A stretch of 64,000 nt of DNA, from assembly GCA_016709725.1 (NCBI GenBank), contig JADJMG010000030.1, positions 124,001 through 188,000 of the forward strand, read 5' to 3'. Under the pieces are notes generated by a model. It ran no database searches and was not told where the DNA came from. It saw only the letters and a program-made list of their open reading frames with translations. Origin of the DNA: Bacteroidota bacterium. GTDB taxonomy: Bacteria; Bacteroidota; Bacteroidia; AKYH767-A; OLB10. Shown in pieces: positions 55,271-64,000 of the stretch. Made by a program: the position numbers and the translations under genes. Each line of letters begins with the position of its first letter. Positions within the stretch are counted from its first letter, which is position 1.

Positions 55271-57466
55271 TTGGTCGTGAGAAAATCCCGGTATAAATTA
55301 CGAGTTAGCACAAAGCAAAAAATAACTTATCGTAAAGTTATAGTATCAATAAGCATGGCTGCCATTGCAGGGGCTTGCTTCTTTGTGTTTAACAATTTAG
55401 GTACATCCGAAAACGCAAAAGCGAATCCTGGAAAAGATGGTGCTAAGACCATCTCTGTGTCGAATACCATTGTGAATGAATTCACCAGTCTTACTTCCAA
55501 TGCATCTGCAGGATCAACTACTATTGCAGTAAGCTCATCTTCAATGAATGCGAATAGTCGCTTTTCAGGTTCACTTTCAGCTGGTGATTTAATTTTAATT
55601 ATTCAAATGCAAGGAGCGAGCATTTCTACATCGGATAATAGTTCTTATGGTAATATAAATAACTATAATCATTGCGGAAAATATGAATATGCGAAAGTTT
55701 CGTCTGTACCCAATAGCACTTCGATTATTCTTGCCAATAGTTTAGTAAATAGTTATTCGTCGTCAGGAAAAGTTCAAGTAGTGCGTGTTCCAAGATATAC
55801 CGATTTAACCATTAATTCAGGTGCAAGTATTACTACCGATGCATGGGATGGTACGATGGGTGGAATTGTTGCTGTTGAAGTGGTAAATAATGTTATTTTA
55901 AATGGATCCATCAACGTAAATTACAAAGGTTTTCGTGGAGGTAGCATAGAACAAAATTCCGTTTTACCAGGGAACATTACCACAAGAAGAACTACCGACT
56001 CAAACAACGGCGCAGAAAAAGGAGAAAGTATTGCTGGTCCTGCTTCCTCATTAAACAACGGACGATATGGAAGAGGCGCTCCTGCGAATGGAGGTGGAGG
56101 TGGTAATGCACATAATGCAGCTGGGGGTGGTGGATCCAACTCAGGTGTTACTACTGGCTATACAGGAACGGGAAATCCTGATATCTCTGTGGCAAGTTGG
56201 ATCACAGCATGGAATCTCGAATCTGCTGGATTTGCATTAACAACATCTCCGGGAGGAGGAAGAGGAGGATATACCTATTCACAAAATGCAGCGAACCCTA
56301 TTACTAAAGGTCCAGGACATACAGATTGGGGTGGCGATAACAGAAACAATGTTGGTGGATTTGGTGGTCGGCCCTTAGACTATAGCACTGGAAGAATTTT
56401 CATGGGCGGTGGTGGTGGTGCCGGTGATTCCAATAACAACACCGCGCAACCCGCAGGTAACGGAGGCGGAATTGTTTTTCTCCTCGTGAAAGGAAATGTG
56501 AGTGGTACAGGAACCATCTATGCCAATGGCGAAACGCCTGCAAGAACACAAGGTCCCAACGGACGTGATGGATCAAGCGGAGGTGGAGGTGGAGGTACCG
56601 TTCTTATCTATCATTTAGTGGGTAGCACGAGTGGAATTAGCATTGAAGCAGCCGCAGGGCAAGGAGGAAGTCAAAATCTAACTTCAACATCTGAAGCTGA
56701 AGGTGCTGGTGGTGGTGGTGGTGGTGGTTATGTTGCCATCACAAATTTACCTCCTATTACTATTTCAGTTGCTGGTGGAGTAAATGGAACATCCAACTCA
56801 TCATCCGTGTCTGCATTCACACCCAATGGCGCTACCAGTGGAGCACCAGGATTAATTGTCTCACTACCTTTATCGTTTAATCCTTATAGTGCTGGAAGTA
56901 GTCCTTTGCCGGTAGTATTAAAATCATTTGCAGTAGAAGAGAATAATGAAAAAGCGCTTTTACTTTGGGAAACAGCTTCTGAGATTAACAATGATTATTT
57001 TGTGCTTGAAAGAAGTTGGGATGGAATCGACTTTGAATTTCTTGGACAATTAAAAGGATCGGGTACTACTACGATGCCACACAAATATTCCTTCACAGAT
57101 GATGCTCCACTTTTAGGTACAAGCTACTATCGATTAACACAAGTAGACTTTGATGGCGAGCAAGAAATCTTTGCTCCACGTCCGTTTAATTATTCTTTAG
57201 ATGGCACCGAAATGAAACTGCTGCAATATGGACCGAATCCTTTTATAGATGAGCTCTCCTTATTAATTCAATTTCCAAATAACACGCAACTTCGAGCGGA
57301 ATTATTTACGATTGATGGGAAAAAAGTTTGGGAAACGGAGCAAGATGCCACGACAGGCAGAGCGTCCTATACTTTAAATCCAGATGTACGTGCATCTGGA
57401 GTGTACCATTTGCGATTGAGTAATTCGGAAAGAAAGACTTTATTGTTGAAGTTGGTGAAGAGGTAG
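55271..57466 (+). CDS. glycine-rich secreted protein with T9SS sorting domain
   Basis: Exported 731-residue protein. The N-terminal basic stretch and hydrophobic core (VSISMAAIAGACFFVFNNLG) act as a signal. The start is ambiguous: TTG 55271, GTG 55277, or the ATG at 55355. The central region (about 100-520) is a beta-rich, glycine-rich domain with clusters such as ANGGGGGNAHNAAGGGGSN and MGGGGGAGDSNNNTAQPAGN, similar to glycine-rich domains in other secreted Bacteroidota proteins. A standard T9SS-associated module follows (LPVVLKSFAVEENNEKALLL), then the sorting domain (LLQYGPNPFIDELSLLIQFP). No catalytic motif. Confidence 0.82.
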   Translation: MVVRKSRYKLRVSTKQKITYRKVIVSISMAAIAGACFFVFNNLGTSENAKANPGKDGAKTISVSNTIVNEFTSLTSNASAGSTTIAVSSSSMNANSRFSGSLSAGDLILIIQMQGASISTSDNSSYGNINNYNHCGKYEYAKVSSVPNSTSIILANSLVNSYSSSGKVQVVRVPRYTDLTINSGASITTDAWDGTMGGIVAVEVVNNVILNGSINVNYKGFRGGSIEQNSVLPGNITTRRTTDSNNGAEKGESIAGPASSLNNGRYGRGAPANGGGGGNAHNAAGGGGSNSGVTTGYTGTGNPDISVASWITAWNLESAGFALTTSPGGGRGGYTYSQNAANPITKGPGHTDWGGDNRNNVGGFGGRPLDYSTGRIFMGGGGGAGDSNNNTAQPAGNGGGIVFLLVKGNVSGTGTIYANGETPARTQGPNGRDGSSGGGGGGTVLIYHLVGSTSGISIEAAAGQGGSQNLTSTSEAEGAGGGGGGGYVAITNLPPITISVAGGVNGTSNSSSVSAFTPNGATSGAPGLIVSLPLSFNPYSAGSSPLPVVLKSFAVEENNEKALLLWETASEINNDYFVLERSWDGIDFEFLGQLKGSGTTTMPHKYSFTDDAPLLGTSYYRLTQVDFDGEQEIFAPRPFNYSLDGTEMKLLQYGPNPFIDELSLLIQFPNNTQLRAELFTIDGKKVWETEQDATTGRASYTLNPDVRASGVYHLRLSNSERKTLLLKLVKR

Positions 57467-57566
57467 AGGTTGGATGTTGGCGGGTTGGTTGAATTGGAAA
57501 TTGGTTTCTCGATCGATAATAAGATTTAAATCTAATCCGATAACTATCGCAAAACATCTATAAAAT

Positions 57567-59756
57567 CTAATTTCTCACTACTCTACTACTCCAAACGCTT
57601 TTGCCTTTACTTACTATGATAATATAAATTCCTTTTTCGGTAAGTGATAAATCAAGTTGAAGGGGTTGTTCTTTTTGCTTTTGGATGGAAAGTGCATTGA
57701 TTAATTTTCCATCTATGCTGTACAAACTCACGGCATACTTTCCACTTTCTGCTCCAGGCATTTCAATGTTTACTCGATCATTTGTTGGATTTGGATAAAT
57801 GAATAAAGTATTTGACGAGGCATTATTAGATTCAACAATTCCTGTAGTACCCACCACGATTACTTCTGCCATTGGAGTAATTACGGGAGGATTATTATCA
57901 AAATAAATTTTGGCTTCGTTCGCTATTACTGTACCTACATTCAAATTCGATTGTGGTGTTACTTTAAAAATGATATAACCTTTGCTATTAATGGGATCAA
58001 CAGATGTGGGTGGAAGATTAATTCCATTAAAAGTAAACTCCAACTCCCGCGGGTAAATGATTTGAGTTGTATATGCATGACTCGCTGCTAAAATTTCGAT
58101 AGAGTTTAATTTTACTTCCGCAGGTAAAATATCGGTAAGGCGCACCGTTAGTGCGTTGGCATTGCCCGTATTTTCAAATTCGATTCGATAGGTTAGCGGT
58201 TGACCAGAAAGAATGGCTGATTGTGGAACTGTTCCATTCGGGAAAACCGTTTTGATGTTGGGGTCAAAGGAATTAATTACATCTACCCATCCACTTGCTA
58301 AATTATTAGATGGATTCACATCTGTGCCGGGAGAGGCAGTAACGTTTGCATCAAAATAAACGGAGTCACCAATTACTAATCCACTATCGGCAACCACCCA
58401 GACCGTTACCTTAAAAGATTGCAACAAATCAATGGATGGTATACTCCAAGAAACCAAATTTCCTACCGATGATGTGGGTGTTACACTTGCAGAATCAAAA
58501 GTTACTGTGCTAGGAAGATTTAACACCAAATTGCCCGCTGCTAAATCACTACCCGAATTTTTTACGTTCATCATTAAACTCGTTCTTACTTGAGGCCGAA
58601 CTGGATTGACTGACATACTCAATTCTAATTCCGTTGTTCCAGGAATAGGATAAACTGCAAAATTATTTCCTGATGCTGTACTTCCTGCTATCGTAAAATT
58701 GTAATTGTAATTTGCTGGACTCACACTAAACCATGAAGGAAGTGGACTCATATTTACACTATGGGGACCATTTGCAATATACATGGAATAGTCTCCATTC
58801 ACATCAGAAACATTAAAAGAATATTGAGGGGTAGATTGAATGAAAGCATTTTTTATACCATAATCCAATCCGTTTTTTAAACTATCATTATTCAAATCCA
58901 TAAAAACATTGCCTGAGATTTGATTAGGCGTATAAATTCCGGGCATGGAATACAGTGTCATATCTCTCATTGTAGATCCTATAAAAATACCATTCCGATA
59001 TTCGGAAGCTAAGACAACCATTATTCCAACTTGAACAAAGTTAGGAGTGAAATAAGCAATGCCCGTAGATGAATCAAAGAAGTGAGGTGTGCTTGACAAC
59101 ATAAAATTGGTTGGAGAATATGGCGCCCCATAAGAATAACTTATGGCTCCATTAGCCGTAGGTTCTCGAGCTGGAATTAAACTATAGACTATGCTGTCAC
59201 CATCTATATCCGTTGCATAATTAGCATATACTGCAGGTTGGGTTACACAAAAATAAGGAATATTGATTGGAGCAAACTCAGGTAAACTATTAGTAGGGAA
59301 ATTCAAATTGTCCAATATTGCTTCGCAAAAGAAATTGCCACTTGAAGAAGTGAATATTGGAATATTCCGACAACAATCCGTCCACCAAAAATGCCAAACT
59401 GCGCTGGCATAAGGCAATACTACCGTTCCTGTGAACTCAAGAACCTCTAACCCATATCCGTTGATACAAAGCAAGGGAGTTGCGGTAGCACAAGTAAAAG
59501 AGGGTAGATCTTGCTGATTAACTAAAGTTAGTCCTACATTATAGGTAGTGGCTTGCGGTATTGGTCCATCATTATAGGTTACACTTATAGAGCTTGGACC
59601 CGGCACACCAGCACAATCTCTATAAATTTTAACTTTTACTAGATAAGTATTTGGTGTGCCTAAATATTGCAAAGAGATTGATGTACCAGCAATATGCGAG
59701 GCTTGAACATTCATCGAAAAGAAGAATGTCATTACAGCTAGGATGAGTTTTCTCAT
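57567..59756 (-). CDS. T9SS-sorted secreted protein with SprB-like N-terminus and DUF11-type repeats
   Basis: Exported protein, 729 residues from the ATG at 59756. Signal peptide (LILAVMTFFFSMNVQASHIA), then a domain of the ASHIAGTSISLQYLGTP type seen in Bacteroidota surface proteins, with ATDIDGDSIVYSLIPA at about 200-215. A carboxypeptidase-like/SdrD-B segment (ISGNVFMDLNNDSLKNGLDY) follows, then a DUF11-like part (FDPNIKTVFPNGTVPQSAIL with LTYRIEFENTGNANALTVRL) characteristic of T9SS substrates. The C-terminal sorting domain reads FIYPNPTNDRVNIEMPGAES. It is presumed an adhesin or filament component. Confidence 0.82.
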   Translation of the reverse strand: MRKLILAVMTFFFSMNVQASHIAGTSISLQYLGTPNTYLVKVKIYRDCAGVPGPSSISVTYNDGPIPQATTYNVGLTLVNQQDLPSFTCATATPLLCINGYGLEVLEFTGTVVLPYASAVWHFWWTDCCRNIPIFTSSSGNFFCEAILDNLNFPTNSLPEFAPINIPYFCVTQPAVYANYATDIDGDSIVYSLIPAREPTANGAISYSYGAPYSPTNFMLSSTPHFFDSSTGIAYFTPNFVQVGIMVVLASEYRNGIFIGSTMRDMTLYSMPGIYTPNQISGNVFMDLNNDSLKNGLDYGIKNAFIQSTPQYSFNVSDVNGDYSMYIANGPHSVNMSPLPSWFSVSPANYNYNFTIAGSTASGNNFAVYPIPGTTELELSMSVNPVRPQVRTSLMMNVKNSGSDLAAGNLVLNLPSTVTFDSASVTPTSSVGNLVSWSIPSIDLLQSFKVTVWVVADSGLVIGDSVYFDANVTASPGTDVNPSNNLASGWVDVINSFDPNIKTVFPNGTVPQSAILSGQPLTYRIEFENTGNANALTVRLTDILPAEVKLNSIEILAASHAYTTQIIYPRELEFTFNGINLPPTSVDPINSKGYIIFKVTPQSNLNVGTVIANEAKIYFDNNPPVITPMAEVIVVGTTGIVESNNASSNTLFIYPNPTNDRVNIEMPGAESGKYAVSLYSIDGKLINALSIQKQKEQPLQLDLSLTEKGIYIIIVSKGKSVWSSRVVRN

Positions 59757-60083
59757 GGGGTTGGATGGTTTAGTCAACGGTGTAACCATAAAGATGCGAA
59801 AAAACTCGAAAAGGTTGCATGAGGGGGTTGGATGTTGGAAGTTAGTTGTTAGTTGTTAGATGTTAGATGCTTTTCCCGTTGTCTTATTACTATCCTCCGA
59901 TTAAAGATTTATAGCTACTGGCTGCAAGCTGTTGGCTTCTATGCCTCTCGATTGTCTCAAGCTGCAAGCCTCAAGCTGCAAGAAAAAAATTCTTTAGAGA
60001 TTAATTTAACCTCGGATACGAAGGAGCTATAGGCTTCTAGCTTTTGACTAAAAAATCAACATCTAATGTCTAACCACTAAAGT
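59757..60083. other. intergenic region of low-complexity words
   Basis: A 327-bp gap. It contains a GTTGGATGTTGGAAGTTAGTTGTTAG-type stretch (about 59826-59870) and a CAAGCTGCAAGCCTCAAGCTGCAAG-type stretch (about 59930-59990), both multi-copy intergenic words rather than genes. No terminator hairpin was recognised for the neighbouring minus-strand genes. Confidence 0.5.
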
Positions 60084-61211
60084 CTACCCAAACTCCACCG
60101 TAGCTACCCCGAAACGTTTTAGGGTGCGGACATGCGACATGAAAGCATCGGAAAAATATTTGTTCTCCATGTAGGTAATGCCAAACTCCTTTGCTGTTTG
60201 GCGAACGATAGGTGCTAAATTTGGATAATGAACATGACAAATTTTTGGGAAAAGATGATGTTCTACCTGGAAATTAAGTCCGCCCACATAATAGCTGAGT
60301 AATTTATTGTGCGTTGCAAAGTTTACAGTAGTTTCTAGTTGATGCACTGCCCATGAGTTTTCAATGGTACCATTTTCTGTAGGTACTGGATGTGATGTTC
60401 CCTCTACTGTATGCGCTAATTGAAAGATGACAGTGAGAACAAGTCCAGCCACAAAATGCATCAACAAGAACCCTGCAATCCAAATGGGCCAGGATACATT
60501 AAACACAAAGATGGGGATGAAAACTAAATATGCGAAATAGAATATTTTAGTAAGTGTAATTCGAAACAACATTCCGCGCGCTTCACTTTTGCTCAATGGA
60601 CTTACTCCATTTTTCATATAACGTCGGAACTGAAGAAAATCTTTTGCTGTCGCCCAGTACAGGGTGAGGATTCCATAAAACAAAAACGCATAAAATACTT
60701 GGTACTGTTGAATTCCTTTAGACTTTGTATGCGGAGACATTCTCAAAATTAATTTGTCGTCAATGTCTTCATCGTACTTTGAAATGTTTGTGTACGTATG
60801 ATGTAAAATATTGTGTTGAAGTTTCCAATTAAAAATAGATCCACCCAATAAAACTAATGAATAGCCCATCAATTTATTAACGGTATCATTATTCGAATAA
60901 GCACCATGATTCGCATCGTGCATCACACTCATTCCAATTCCAGCCAAAGCAAGACCCATGACGAACCAGCCAACCATCTGCAATCCAACTGGCATGTTCA
61001 CTAATGACATCACGACAAGCGGACCTAAAAACAAAGTCAATAACAAAATACTTTTAAAGATCATTTGTGCATTAGCGTGTTTCGAAATATTATTTTCAAT
61101 AAAATAATTATCGACACGATTTCGAAGTACTTTAAAGAATTCTTTCTGATCCTCTCCTGCGAATTTTATATTTCCTTTTACCTTGCTCAAGACTTTTTCA
61201 ATTTGCCCCAA
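60084..61211 (-). CDS. fatty acid desaturase (acyl-CoA/acyl-lipid type)
   Basis: Membrane di-iron desaturase of 375 residues introducing double bonds into fatty acyl chains. The three His boxes are present: HDANH at about 98-102, QHNILHH at about 132-138 and QVEHH at 315-319. The QxxHH third box is typical of front-end (delta-6-like) desaturases; no cytochrome b5 domain is fused. Four or more hydrophobic segments surround the boxes. The start is unsettled: 61211 is a TTG and no ATG occurs in frame until codon 50. Confidence 0.88.
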   Translation of the reverse strand: MGQIEKVLSKVKGNIKFAGEDQKEFFKVLRNRVDNYFIENNISKHANAQMIFKSILLLTLFLGPLVVMSLVNMPVGLQMVGWFVMGLALAGIGMSVMHDANHGAYSNNDTVNKLMGYSLVLLGGSIFNWKLQHNILHHTYTNISKYDEDIDDKLILRMSPHTKSKGIQQYQVFYAFLFYGILTLYWATAKDFLQFRRYMKNGVSPLSKSEARGMLFRITLTKIFYFAYLVFIPIFVFNVSWPIWIAGFLLMHFVAGLVLTVIFQLAHTVEGTSHPVPTENGTIENSWAVHQLETTVNFATHNKLLSYYVGGLNFQVEHHLFPKICHVHYPNLAPIVRQTAKEFGITYMENKYFSDAFMSHVRTLKRFGVATVEFG

Positions 61212-61232
61212 AGATACATTTTAAAAGCATCA

Positions 61233-61620
61233 CAACCCTGGGCAAGCTCAGGTTAAAAAGGCGCGAAGACGCAAAGCCATTCGGTCGCTTTTGTACTCGC
61301 TATTTTTTCTCGCAACCCTCGGCAAGCTCAGGTTAAAAAGGCGCGAAGACGCAAAGCCAATCGGTCGCTTTTGTTCTCGCTATTATTTCTCACAACCCTC
61401 GGCAAGCTCAGGTTAAAAAGGCGCGAAGACGTAAAGCCATTTGGTCGCTTTTGTACTCGCTATTATTTCTCGCAACCCTCGGCAAGCTCAGGTTAAAAAG
61501 GCGCGAGAAGCCATTCGGTCGCTTTTGTACTCGCATTTTTGCAACCCTCGGCAAGCTCAGGTTAAAAAGGCGCGAAGACGCAAAGCCATTCGGTCGCTTT
61601 TGTACTCGCTAGTTTTTCTC
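61233..61620. repeat. 80-bp tandem array, five units
   Basis: Units begin CAACCCT(C/G)GGCAAGCTCAGG at 61233, 61313, 61393, 61473 and 61542. The first three are exactly 80 bp long, the fourth is shortened to 69 bp. The unit also contains TTAAAAAGGCGCGAAGACGC and TCGGTCGCTTTTGTACTCGC. A degenerate tail with AAAAAGGCGC and a damaged copy of the GATAGCTATCGGGA palindrome (about 61681-61699) follows. Spurious frames in it are not genes. Confidence 0.9.
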
Positions 61621-61741
61621 AAAAAGGCGCTAAGGCTACGCTTCTCAATCCCGCAGCGCCGTCGGCAAACCTTTGGCGGCCGATGGATAGCTATCGGGAC
61701 ACAAAGAGATTTCATTAAATACTATTCATTTAAAAAAAATT

Positions 61742-61784
61742 AAAAAAGGTGGAAAAACCGTTAACCGATTCTTCCACCTTTTTC
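61742..61784 (-). terminator. intrinsic terminator of the PNGase F-like gene
   Basis: AAAAAGGTGGAA and TTCCACCTTTTT form a 12-bp stem across a 17-base loop. On the minus strand a run of T follows it, 19 bp after the PNGase F-like stop codon. Confidence 0.8.
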
Positions 61785-61802
61785 AATTTTATGTGATGCA
61801 GA

Positions 61803-64000
61803 TTAACGAGTTATCACTACTTTTTGAACTCGCTTCTCCTCTCCAGCTTGCAATGAAACATAATAAACTCCTTGTGAAAGAGTACTCACATCCATCACTG
61901 ATTTTTCCATTATTTGGGAAGCAACAATATCTTGAGAAATTAAAACTTGCCCGAGCATATTCAATAATTGCAAGCGTGCTTGTCCGTAAACTGGCAGAGA
62001 AAATTCTGCTGTAAGTAAATCATGAGCAGGATTTGGAAACACTTTCAATGTGCCTTCTCCATTTTGAATTTCAGGAACTGGAAGTGTAAAGTTCACAGTA
62101 AACTGCTGATAAATATTATCACCGAAATCAGGATTAAAGGTTTTAATAATAGCTCCTGTATATCCATTTTTAATGCGCATGTATCCCGTACCTTGTCCGG
62201 TGTTAGCCCACCAGCTTAATCCATCGTCACCTATATCTACCAATCTAAAAGTATAACAATCAAGAGGGAGATTAACCGTGTCCAGGTAAGTTGTATTAGC
62301 GAGTAAGCCCAATTTATTTAAGACATTAGTTCCCGTACCATCCTTCAATGTATATTGTGAATGCGAACCGTTATTATTTGTTCTTAATTCAAAAACTAAT
62401 TTATCGGGATATACTACAGGATAATTAAAAGTACTCACGATGGTATCATTCAATCCATACTGATCGGCGCTTCCATTCGGATTACTTACAATAGCAATAA
62501 ACTGATTCGTGTTTGAACTTAACCAATTGGGTTGTGTTAATGTTACTTCAGTCGAAGTCAAAGAAGCTAAGGTACCTGTCCAATTATAAGTTGACATTAC
62601 GCCTCCTACTCTGCCATAAGTTATCGTTAACGAAGTTAGTGTTGTTGCTCCGGTATTCTTAATCGCCACGATGGGTTGATTACAGATTGGATTAAATCTT
62701 TCATATTCTACACGATTGGTAGGATTTTTTATATACGCTAATGCTGCATCCAAATTAAAACTCATCGTATCATAACTCACCAATTGATTATTGATTCGAT
62801 AATTGGAAGTCCCATAGTTGGTAGCTGGTGGCAAACTATAATCGATATTGATTAATTGTCCTGGAGAAACTTGAGTAGTAATTTCAAAATCCTTAGTATC
62901 TACTACACCTCCTGGACACCAACCAGCACGATCATAAACCCAAGTTCCGCCTTGTGGGTAGATGGGATTGTCAGCACATTCTTTCCAAACTACTCGTGAT
63001 AAATTAGTAACACTATTTAGTGTGATGGTATGGTTTCGCTGAATAAATTCTCCTTCTTGTCCATGGCCACTAATGGCAGAACGTATTTTAAACATATAAG
63101 CATTTGGCGATAATTGCAAGTTGCGCGGTTCAAAAATAGTATTGTTTAAAATGGCAGCAGAGCCAGCGTCTTTCCAAACACCGTTCGGCCAAATTTGTTG
63201 CATAGAACGAACTTTTCGCGCGGGTGTACCTTCATAAAATACAAAAGTAATATCATTATCTTCCTGATAATTTCCCGCTGCCATGGCCATGAATTTTCTT
63301 CCTTTTAAGATGGGCGCATAATCCGTAACATCAAATTCCCATGTCTTACCTGTAAGTCCATTCATGTCTAAACCTTTGCCATAAGGCGTTATAAAATTAA
63401 TTAACTCTACAGCCATGGGACGCTTATCATAATAACCAATTTGACTTATGTTTAAAGTATTGGTTGCTGTAACAGGAAATGAATCGAGTTTTACTCCCAT
63501 CTCATCAAACAAATAGGTATATCCACCTGCAGCCCAATAAAAATTAGTATCAATAGGGGCTAGTGAATTATTGACCACTGTGTAATGAATTACAGTATTC
63601 GTAGCAATAGATGCTGAATCCAAAACAGGGATGGTTTGGGTGGAGGTAGTATACACCCCTTTCACAAAAGTGGTGTTGGGTCGATCATTGGAAACTAAGA
63701 AATTTCGGAACAACTCTTTTCCACCACGATTTCTCCACGTCATCGAAAACATAGTTGCATCATTTCCAGCGGCGGATGCATCGTTAATTACATTTCCTGT
63801 TCCTTCATCAAATTTATAATAGGCTTGCAAATTTGCATAACTGGGATGGCTTACCGTAATACTGTTATACATCAAATTTTGCACAGCAGCTAAATCTAAT
63901 TCTGTATTCCACATACTAAATTCATCCATGTAACCATAATACACGTAGTTATTAACGACAGAACGCGCGAAGTTCATGCGATCGATGTTGATGGCTTTCG
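61803..64000 (-). CDS. LamG / PNGase F-like secreted protein with T9SS sorting domain (5' end outside window)
   Basis: The open frame extends past 64000, so the N-terminus is missing. A laminin-G/concanavalin-like end is visible first (VYYGYMDEFSMWNTELDLAA, then LQAYYKFDEGTGNVINDASA). Then a peptide:N-glycosidase F-like domain with SGHGQEGEF, WVYDRAGWCPGGVVDT and NYRINNQLVSYDTMSF, features of the flavobacterial PNGase F two-domain fold that releases N-glycans from glycoproteins. The end is a sorting domain (LKVFPNPAHDLLTAEFSLPV to KVVITR). It is likely secreted for glycoprotein degradation. An intrinsic terminator follows. Confidence 0.82.
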   Translation of the reverse strand, partial: KAINIDRMNFARSVVNNYVYYGYMDEFSMWNTELDLAAVQNLMYNSITVSHPSYANLQAYYKFDEGTGNVINDASAAGNDATMFSMTWRNRGGKELFRNFLVSNDRPNTTFVKGVYTTSTQTIPVLDSASIATNTVIHYTVVNNSLAPIDTNFYWAAGGYTYLFDEMGVKLDSFPVTATNTLNISQIGYYDKRPMAVELINFITPYGKGLDMNGLTGKTWEFDVTDYAPILKGRKFMAMAAGNYQEDNDITFVFYEGTPARKVRSMQQIWPNGVWKDAGSAAILNNTIFEPRNLQLSPNAYMFKIRSAISGHGQEGEFIQRNHTITLNSVTNLSRVVWKECADNPIYPQGGTWVYDRAGWCPGGVVDTKDFEITTQVSPGQLINIDYSLPPATNYGTSNYRINNQLVSYDTMSFNLDAALAYIKNPTNRVEYERFNPICNQPIVAIKNTGATTLTSLTITYGRVGGVMSTYNWTGTLASLTSTEVTLTQPNWLSSNTNQFIAIVSNPNGSADQYGLNDTIVSTFNYPVVYPDKLVFELRTNNNGSHSQYTLKDGTGTNVLNKLGLLANTTYLDTVNLPLDCYTFRLVDIGDDGLSWWANTGQGTGYMRIKNGYTGAIIKTFNPDFGDNIYQQFTVNFTLPVPEIQNGEGTLKVFPNPAHDLLTAEFSLPVYGQARLQLLNMLGQVLISQDIVASQIMEKSVMDVSTLSQGVYYVSLQAGEEKRVQKVVITR

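Larger units (their letters stand above)
61212..61802. other. intergenic repeat region upstream of the desaturase
   Basis: A 591-bp gap, most of it the 80-bp tandem array, then a degenerate tail and a terminator hairpin at its right end. Nothing coding is supported. Confidence 0.6.

Noticed and set aside
61441..61743. ORF of 100 codons rich in NPRQAQVKKAR
   Set aside because: Translation of the 80-bp tandem array.
1..64000. tRNA, rRNA, tmRNA or riboswitch genes
   Set aside because: I looked for tRNA-like TTCGANTC loops and conserved rRNA words in the gaps and found none convincing; a covariance-model search would be needed to exclude small RNAs.

Overview
The window is AT-rich chromosomal DNA from a member of the Bacteroidota, probably of the Flavobacteriia/Sphingobacteriia type. 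Evidence: eight secreted proteins end in a type IX secretion (T9SS, Por) sorting domain; several Bacteroidota-restricted families occur (DUF4271, DUF4907, DUF3078-like); promoter-like TAnnTTTG boxes precede some genes; and the gene row DUF4271-hemD-rnpA-yidD-ctp has a familiar Bacteroidota order. I recognised no rRNA, tRNA or CRISPR array.

Layout. 1-4.1 kb (minus): lipid-transport ABC pair (MlaF-like ATPase cut by the window edge, MlaE-like permease) followed by an AsmA/DUF748 protein. 4.5-9.8 kb: asnB, a MazG-like pyrophosphohydrolase, a TPR protein and an O-antigen-ligase-like protein, with an 87-bp repeat cluster. 9.9-14.0 kb (minus): ctp, yidD, rnpA, hemD, DUF4271. 14.1-17.7 kb: YceI, a hairpin repeat array, a YdcF-like protein and an M1 aminopeptidase. 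17.7-19.6 kb: a mobile-element region with a Y1 (HUH) transposase inside two oppositely oriented arrays of GGGCGTAGCCC hairpins, the whole bracketed by two copies of a short gene whose core is identical. 20.5-25.5 kb (plus): a CarH-type B12/light-responsive MerR regulator followed by crtI-crtB-SRPBCC-crtZ-crtYcd, a route from GGPP to zeaxanthin under probable light control. 25.7-31 kb: sugar-phosphate isomerase, DUF4907 lipoprotein, uvrC and two glycosyltransferases. 31-64 kb: mostly T9SS cargo (PKD, Kelch, cyclophilin, glycine-rich, DUF11-like and PNGase F-like proteins) with housekeeping or metabolic genes between them (DUF2238, GNAT, rpiB, an aminotransferase/sulfotransferase pair, thioredoxins, MFS, YjbR, dihaem cytochrome c, RhlE helicase, fatty acid desaturase).

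Two features cut across the window. First, seven genes (mlaE, DUF748, yceI, crtI, a T9SS protein, a Kelch protein, a sortilin-like protein) are each broken by exactly one missing base in a homopolymer run. That looks more like sequencing or assembly error than decay, so I treat them as single genes. Second, the intergenic DNA is full of short repeated words and palindromes: an 18-bp palindrome, CCCCTCTCC hairpins, and 80-bp, 87-bp and 33-bp tandem units.
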